Positions 6,817-10,623 of a stretch of DNA of 10,623 nucleotides are shown piece by piece (the stretch's first letter is position 1; each line of letters starts with the position of its first letter). The notes beneath the pieces are model-generated. The model ran no database searches. It worked only from the letters and a program-made list of their open reading frames with translations, and had not been told where the DNA came from. The stretch is from an uncultured Candidatus Melainabacteria bacterium (GTDB taxonomy: Bacteria > Cyanobacteriota > Vampirovibrionia > Gastranaerophilales > Gastranaerophilaceae). Position numbers and translations under genes: made by a program. Location: the NCBI GenBank assembly GCA_934675695.1, contig CAKURN010000027.1:1-10623 (forward strand), in the 5' to 3' direction.

Positions 6817-6998
6817 TAGATAGAGCCTGATGGCATATTGTATGTGTCATCACCATTTTTTACCGATTGAGCTAAGGTTTGAAAATTTTGTTGTTCAAAA
6901 CTGTGGTTAGAAGAATTTCCATTGCTATCTGATGTCTTATATTGACCATTATTGTTAAAATTTAATAAATTAAATGCCGCTGAAGCGTTAAGTCCCAT
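6585..6998 (-). CDS. Small Ser/Gly-rich protein with five TAGS(I/V)A repeats, unknown function
   Basis: I do not recognise this 137-residue protein. The ATG at 6998 has an AAGGAAG ribosome binding site, a plausible promoter upstream and a strong terminator downstream, so it is a complete single-gene unit. Residues 1-75 are polar and Asn/Ser/Gln-rich (MGLNASAAFNLLNFNNNGQY at the start). From about residue 64 the motif TAGS(I/V)A occurs five times, with Ser-rich spacers such as SSVE and SSSSE; a GGSSPSGG stretch follows the fourth copy, and the fifth copy is the extreme C-terminus. There is no signal peptide, membrane segment or cysteine. Like the protein at 1-2011 it begins Met-Gly-(Ile/Leu) and lacks an export signal. 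The repeat could be a docking, processing or export motif, or a structural repeat; nothing in the sequence decides this. Confidence 0.8.
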   Translation of the reverse strand: MGLNASAAFNLLNFNNNGQYKTSDSNGNSSNHSFEQQNFQTLAQSVKNGDDTYNMPSGSIYDTAGSVAYNYYNTSFSTDSQSIDTAGSIASSVETAGSIASSSSETAGSIASSSSGASVSSGGSSPSGGATTAGSIA

Positions 6999-7071
6999 TT
7001 TTCACTTCCTTTTTAAGTTTAATACACTTGTTTTATTCCACGTAAAATTTTTTTTATTCAAAGAAATTACA

Positions 7072-7100
7072 ATTGTTTACAATTAGAAAATTTTAGTCAA
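7072..7100 (-). promoter_or_regulatory. Promoter of the TAGSIA-repeat gene
   Basis: On the minus strand TTGACT (7100-7095, 5 of 6) and AACAAT (7077-7072, 4 of 6) are 17 bases apart. Transcription would begin near 7065, with a leader of about 66 bases. The -35 hexamer is identical to that of pgi. Confidence 0.45.
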
Positions 7101-7106
7101 TAAAAT
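7076..7106 (+). promoter_or_regulatory. Possible promoter of the 7153-8368 gene pair
   Basis: TTTACA at 7076-7081 and TAAAAT at 7101-7106 each match consensus at 5 of 6 positions, but the spacing is 19 bases, longer than ideal. It overlaps the opposing promoter of the TAGSIA-repeat gene almost completely, so the two directions may compete or be controlled together. Confidence 0.3.
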
Positions 7107-7152
7107 TAAATCATAAGTTTTGTAAGTTTGTATTAAAAAAGGAATTGGAAAT

Positions 7153-7392
7153 ATGAGTATGAATTTACCTGTTGTACAACCAAAATTTGTTAAAGAAATG
7201 CAAGGAGCAGGGGTAAATCAAGGGATTAGACAAAGTTTTGTAAATATTGACGATATTGCAAATTTAAGACAAATTAATGACAATTACTGGGAAGCAGACA
7301 GTCTATCTCATCAAAAAAATTTAGATGGCACTGATACAACATATCATTTTGACAATATTGGAGCAACCAGAATCATAAATTATTTAGCATAA
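7153..7392 (+). CDS. Small orphan protein (79 residues), first gene of a two-gene unit
   Basis: I do not recognise this protein. It is 79 residues, polar, without cysteine, signal peptide or membrane segment. Two features stand out: a Gln/Gly/Asn-rich N-terminal third, and a C-terminal half (WEADSLSH, then a LDGTDTTYHF turn, then GATRIINYL) that could form a beta hairpin followed by a short strand or helix. An AAGGAA site 8 bases before the ATG supports the start. The stop is 10 bases before the next ATG, so it is very probably cotranscribed with the metalloprotease-like gene. That makes it a candidate partner, inhibitor or substrate of that protein, but only by position. Confidence 0.7.
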   Translation: MSMNLPVVQPKFVKEMQGAGVNQGIRQSFVNIDDIANLRQINDNYWEADSLSHQKNLDGTDTTYHFDNIGATRIINYLA

Positions 7393-7402
7393 GGAACGAA
7401 AA

Positions 7403-8368
7403 ATGAATACTATAGTGAGTTTTGGTGTTCATCAAAATCAAATAAAAAATACTTCTAAACCAAAGACAGCTACTTCTTCAATTCAAAAAGAAAAAGCAAT
7501 AAATAAAAAGAAACTGGCAGTTGGAATAATGACAGGGGCCGGAATATCAGCACTTGTTGTTGGCGGTTTATTATATAAACAAAAATTAGATAGCACAAAA
7601 TTCACTAAATTAGCAGAAAACATAGAATTTAAACCTGCGCAAACAATAGAAGAAGCAATCGCTTTTGGTAAACAAAATCTTGGTATAAAAAAATACAAAG
7701 GCTTTAATTCTGATGATATAAAAATCATAAACTGGGTAAATGAAGGTATGACAAATGCAAGCAACAAAGGAAAAGGAAAGTTTGTTATGCCTCAAAAAGT
7801 TCAATTATATCAAGGCAAAATACCAAACGGGGGAGATGCTCCTATGGCTGCAAACCAACTTAGAGAAATGGTCATTTCTAAAGAAAGATTGAAAGAAAAT
7901 TTTGAAGCAATGAAAGACTTCTTAAAAGAAACAAAATATACAGATAAAACCCAAGAAGAAGTTGGTGAGTTGGTTGAGAAACTGTCATATCAAGAAGTAA
8001 GCGAAAAAGTAGCAAGAATATTTAAGAAAAAATACGGTGCAGAACCTGCAACAACTAAAGAATTTAGTATAATTTATCATGAACTTGGCCATTTACAACA
8101 TTTTTTCAGTCCGGATATTCCTAAAATTCATCTTCAATTAGGAAATGCTGAAGAAATAAAAGAATGGAATATGAAAATCACTCCAGAAGCACAAAAATTG
8201 AGAGATTTGTTCGATTCGAGTATTGAACAAATAAAAGATGTATCGTTTTATGCAAAATCATCAGCTTTAGAATTTGTTGCAGAAGTATTTTCTTATTTAT
8301 GTGATGATGAAAAACTTTCTAAAGAAACTCTTGATTTATATCAAAAACTAGGTGGAGCGATGATTTAA
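7403..8368 (+). CDS. Membrane-anchored zinc-metalloprotease-like protein (HELGH)
   Basis: This 321-residue protein has a Lys-rich N-terminus (KKK at 35-37), one hydrophobic segment at about 38-58, and a large C-terminal domain. The domain contains IIYHELGHLQHFF with His226, Glu227 and His230, the zincin HExxH signature, and later SALEFVAEVF with Glu290 and Glu294, one of which is a likely third zinc ligand. The HExxH plus E-x-x-AE-x-F layout recalls lethal-factor-like and other gluzincin-type toxin or phage-associated proteases; this family placement is inference. Positive charge before the membrane segment predicts that the protease domain faces outside. It has an AAGGAACG ribosome binding site and follows the 79-residue gene by 10 bases. 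The region between the membrane segment and HELGH (60-220) is not recognisable and may bind substrate or hold the enzyme inactive. Its target is unknown. Confidence 0.75.
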   Translation: MNTIVSFGVHQNQIKNTSKPKTATSSIQKEKAINKKKLAVGIMTGAGISALVVGGLLYKQKLDSTKFTKLAENIEFKPAQTIEEAIAFGKQNLGIKKYKGFNSDDIKIINWVNEGMTNASNKGKGKFVMPQKVQLYQGKIPNGGDAPMAANQLREMVISKERLKENFEAMKDFLKETKYTDKTQEEVGELVEKLSYQEVSEKVARIFKKKYGAEPATTKEFSIIYHELGHLQHFFSPDIPKIHLQLGNAEEIKEWNMKITPEAQKLRDLFDSSIEQIKDVSFYAKSSALEFVAEVFSYLCDDEKLSKETLDLYQKLGGAMI

Positions 8369-8384
8369 TTTCTCATCACTCCAC
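8352..8384. terminator. Hairpin terminator shared by convergent genes
   Basis: Arms 8352-8363 and 8373-8384 are 12 bases each around a 9-base loop and differ at one position. In minus-strand RNA that position is a U-G pair, so the stem is complete, followed after four bases by a T-run; in plus-strand RNA it is a C-A mismatch with a T-rich tract starting 9 bases later. The hairpin spans the stop codon of the metalloprotease-like gene and lies 12 bases beyond the stop of the ferredoxin-NuoB gene. Confidence 0.65.
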
Positions 8385-8396
8385 AAAATAAAGTTT

Positions 8397-9155
8397 TTAT
8401 TTTTTTCTTATAAAATCCAAAACCGCATTTATAAATGTCAACGGGTGAGTTGGACACCCCGGAATATAAAGGTCGACTTTGTATTTGTCTAAAAATTCTC
8501 TATTTAATTCTGTTGAATTTTGGAATACCCCACCAGACAATGCACAAGCACCGCACAAAATCACAACTTTAGGATCAGGTGTGCAGTTGTAGCAGTCTTC
8601 TAAAGCATAAGCCATATTTTTTGTAATAGGCCCTGTAACAACGATTCCATCTGCATGACGTGGAGAAGCAACAAAATCAATACCGAATCTTCCCATATCA
8701 AAATTTGCATTTCCTGCTGCGTTCAATTCCATTTCGCAGCCGTTACAACCACCTGCAGAAACTTGGCGGAATTTTATTGAACGATTAAAGATTGAATATA
8801 TTTCTTTTCTAACATCAATTGCTCTAGTGTGATAAACTTCCGGAGTAACTTCTTCTGTAACAATTAATTTGTCTTTTGAATCAGTACCCAATTTGTAATA
8901 GTTTGTAAAATTAATAGCACCACTTTTGCAGATTCTTTGACATTTGCCGCAAAGTGTACATTTTGCTAAATCAATTTTTAGAGGAGAAACAGTCAAAGCT
9001 CCCGTTGGGCAAACATTTACACAAGATGAACATTTGTCGCATTTTCCGTTGCATAATTGAGGCAAACCTCTAAATTGATCTCTCATTTTGGCATTTTTAA
9101 TATCAGGAATGAACTGATTTTTTTGCCATAATTTCATTTTTAATGTATCTAACAT
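8397..9155 (-). CDS. Ferredoxin-NuoB fusion: small subunit of a complex I/group-4 hydrogenase-like complex
   Basis: This 252-residue protein joins two electron-transfer modules. Residues 35-76 form a 2[4Fe-4S] ferredoxin domain: CDKCSSCVNVCP (Cys39, 42, 45, 49) and CTLCGKCQRIC (Cys66, 69, 72, 76), with an extra Cys35. Residues about 125-250 are a NuoB/hydrogenase small-subunit domain that binds the proximal (N2-like) cluster: GGCNGCEMEL (Cys137, Cys140), CGACALSGG (Cys204) and PGCPTHP (Cys234). In the complex I family this subunit passes electrons between ferredoxin-type clusters and the catalytic large subunit on the cytoplasmic face. The fusion replaces separate NuoI-like and NuoB-like subunits. 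The start has an AAGGAAAA site and follows the large-subunit gene by 18 bases, in the same operon. It is the last gene before the terminator at 8352-8384. All cluster ligands are intact, so electron transfer should work. Confidence 0.9.
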   Translation of the reverse strand: MLDTLKMKLWQKNQFIPDIKNAKMRDQFRGLPQLCNGKCDKCSSCVNVCPTGALTVSPLKIDLAKCTLCGKCQRICKSGAINFTNYYKLGTDSKDKLIVTEEVTPEVYHTRAIDVRKEIYSIFNRSIKFRQVSAGGCNGCEMELNAAGNANFDMGRFGIDFVASPRHADGIVVTGPITKNMAYALEDCYNCTPDPKVVILCGACALSGGVFQNSTELNREFLDKYKVDLYIPGCPTHPLTFINAVLDFIRKK

Positions 9156-9173
9156 AATATATTTTCCTTAAAA

Positions 9174-10623
9174 TTATAAATCAAAACCACAATATGACAT
9201 ATCAAAACCTTTGTTACACAATGGAAAATCTGATATGCCGTTTGATCTTACTGCCATAGAAAGACCGTACCAGTTGTTAAATGAAGGGTCTTTAATTTTG
9301 TAGCGAGTTAATTCGCCTTTGTCGTTTGTTGTTGCTATGTGGACAACTTCGCCTCTCCAGCCTTCAACAACAGAAACAACAAATGCATTTGGTTCTATAT
9401 TGTTTTTAACTTCTACAAGCAAGGCTTCATCTTGAACTTTTTCAAGTTTTTTGACTAATTTTTTGATAAATGTTATAGAATCTTTGACTTCTACGTATCT
9501 GATTCTAAATCTTGAATAAGCGTCATTTGTTGGTTTGAATGGACGTTTTTCAAAGTCTTTGTAGAATTCGTCGCCAAAATCAAAACGAGAATCAAGCGTC
9601 AAACCATGGGCTCTTGCAATCAAACCTACCATATTTAATTCAGTTGCGGTTTCTGTAGAAACAACCCCTGTTTTTTCAAACCTAGACATAACAGTAGAAG
9701 ATTCAAGCGTTGCTTTTGTCATTTTGTCTACAGTTGTTTTTACATAATCAAGAGTTTTGATTAGTTTTTCTTGCATTGCTTTATCTATATCGAAGTTTAC
9801 GCCACCAACTTCAACCAATCCTCTTGCAAATCTGCTTCCGCATATTTCAAGCATAGTATTAATAACCAAAGTTCTTGTAACACCGTAAACTTCTTTTCCC
9901 ATCAAATAAGCAATATCACCCAAAATACCACCCATATCACCTATATGGATTGCTACTCTTTCCATTTCCAGAGCGATTCTTCTGATTAATTTTGCTTTTG
10001 TTGTGATTTCAGTGTTTGTCAATTTTTCCATAATTTGAGCATATGCCATAGCGTATGCTACAACGCTATCACCACAAATTGACTCTGCAAGCTGGATTGA
10101 AGGATTTTTAACCATCAAATCTTCAACACCTCTGTGTTGATATCCAAGCATAATTTCTAAATTGTAGATTTTTTCACCTTGACACATAAATCTAAAATGT
10201 CCGGGTTCAATTACACCGGCGTGGATTGGCCCAACGGCAACTTCGTGAGCTTCTTCACCTTGCATTTCAAAAAATTTGTAATCGTTTTGGTTTTTGCGTA
10301 CAGGTTTCAACCATGGGTGACCTTGTGGTTTTATATGGAATTGTTCAAAAAATTCTCTTTCAAACATGTGGTATTGGTGATTTTCTTTTGTGATTGATTC
10401 ATATTCTTTTGTATCTTTTGACAGCAATGAAGAAGAAACGAGAATTTCACCTTTTTCGTCATCTGCTAAAAGCGCAAAAACTTTTACATCATTACCCCAA
10501 TCAAGTCCAAAAAACGACAATGGACGAAGATTTGTTGCACAAAGTTGAGCTCTAAATACTGAAAATTCCGTCGTTGGAATATCCAAGAGATTTATTTTTT
10601 CGTTATTTTTCGTTACGTAATAA
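9174..10623 (-). CDS. NuoC-NuoD (HycE-like) fused large subunit, Ehr-type, N-terminus beyond the window
   Basis: The protein has an N-terminal 30-kDa/NuoC-like domain ending in a FEREFFEQFHI...GHPWLKPVR motif, then a NuoD/hydrogenase large-subunit domain (GPIHAGVIEPGHFRF, LGYQHRGVE). The order matches HycE/HyfG-type fused subunits of group 4 complexes. Counting from the TTG at 10586 as residue 1, the first metal-binding region reads ESICGDSVVAY (Cys171, then Ser174 instead of Cys), and the C-terminus has Cys457 and Cys466 eight residues apart (FPLCNKGFDMSYCGFDL) instead of a CxxC pair. A normal NiFe site is therefore not formed, as in the energy-converting-hydrogenase-related (Ehr) group. The frame stays open for 12 more codons to the window edge (read as YYVTKNNEKINL), so the TTG is probably not the start. 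Membrane subunits would be expected upstream, outside the window. Confidence 0.85.
   Translation of the reverse strand, partial: YYVTKNNEKINLLDIPTTEFSVFRAQLCATNLRPLSFFGLDWGNDVKVFALLADDEKGEILVSSSLLSKDTKEYESITKENHQYHMFEREFFEQFHIKPQGHPWLKPVRKNQNDYKFFEMQGEEAHEVAVGPIHAGVIEPGHFRFMCQGEKIYNLEIMLGYQHRGVEDLMVKNPSIQLAESICGDSVVAYAMAYAQIMEKLTNTEITTKAKLIRRIALEMERVAIHIGDMGGILGDIAYLMGKEVYGVTRTLVINTMLEICGSRFARGLVEVGGVNFDIDKAMQEKLIKTLDYVKTTVDKMTKATLESSTVMSRFEKTGVVSTETATELNMVGLIARAHGLTLDSRFDFGDEFYKDFEKRPFKPTNDAYSRFRIRYVEVKDSITFIKKLVKKLEKVQDEALLVEVKNNIEPNAFVVSVVEGWRGEVVHIATTNDKGELTRYKIKDPSFNNWYGLSMAVRSNGISDFPLCNKGFDMSYCGFDL

Noticed and set aside
7153..8368. Classical toxin-antitoxin pair
   Set aside because: Gene size and order alone do not support it; the second gene is a membrane-anchored protease-like protein and the first has no recognisable DNA-binding or antitoxin domain.
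10584..10586. TTG start for the large subunit
   Set aside because: The frame is open upstream to the window edge and no ribosome binding site precedes the TTG.
9174..10623. An active NiFe hydrogenase large subunit
   Set aside because: The paired CxxC metal ligands at both ends are not present; only single cysteines remain in the equivalent regions.

Overview
The window is strongly AT-rich bacterial DNA. The best lineage guess is a gut Gastranaerophilales (Vampirovibrionia/'Melainabacteria', the non-photosynthetic sister group of Cyanobacteria) or a close relative. The reasons are a pilin-like protein with an FTLAEILIAMTVIG-type N-terminus and a late VDANGLMIGPN motif, a fermentative-looking gene set, and several lineage-style proteins of unknown function. 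This placement is inference from sequence style, not from a marker-gene search.

Layout, left to right. (1) 1-2011, minus strand: the first 670 codons of a long, acidic, Ser/Thr/Gly/Asp-rich protein with no signal peptide, cut by the window edge. (2) 2103-2826, plus strand: a complete ribosomal-protein unit with promoter, leader hairpin, rpmI (L35), rplT (L20) and an intrinsic terminator; infC is not next to it. (3) 2839-4209, plus: a stand-alone RecB/Cas4-like PD-(D/E)XK nuclease, which starts 12 bases after the terminator T-run without a ribosome binding site, then a type IV prepilin-like protein. (4) 4211-6454, minus: speB (agmatinase) and pgi (glucose-6-phosphate isomerase) with no spacing between them, behind a good extended -10 promoter. 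These converge on the prepilin gene with one base between stop codons. (5) 6527-6998, minus: a small Ser/Gly-rich protein with five copies of a TAGS(I/V)A motif, one forming its C-terminus, followed by a perfect-stem terminator. (6) 7153-8368, plus, divergent from (5): a 79-residue orphan protein and a membrane-anchored HELGH zinc-metalloprotease-like protein. (7) 8352-10623, minus: a shared hairpin terminator, then the end of an operon for a complex I/group-4-hydrogenase-like membrane complex. The two genes seen are a ferredoxin-NuoB fusion and a NuoC-NuoD (HycE-like) fusion, the latter running off the right edge.

How the genes relate: rpmI/rplT are translation housekeeping; pgi and speB are central sugar and arginine/polyamine metabolism. 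The last operon would be energy metabolism, passing electrons from ferredoxin-type clusters through a NuoB-like proximal cluster to a large subunit. That large subunit lacks the normal pair of CxxC motifs that hold NiFe, so the complex resembles the energy-converting-hydrogenase-related (Ehr) group more than a true hydrogenase. The most novel material is the TAGSIA-repeat protein with its divergent orphan/metalloprotease pair, and the long acidic protein at the left edge. I found no tRNA, rRNA, CRISPR array, insertion sequence or prophage gene.
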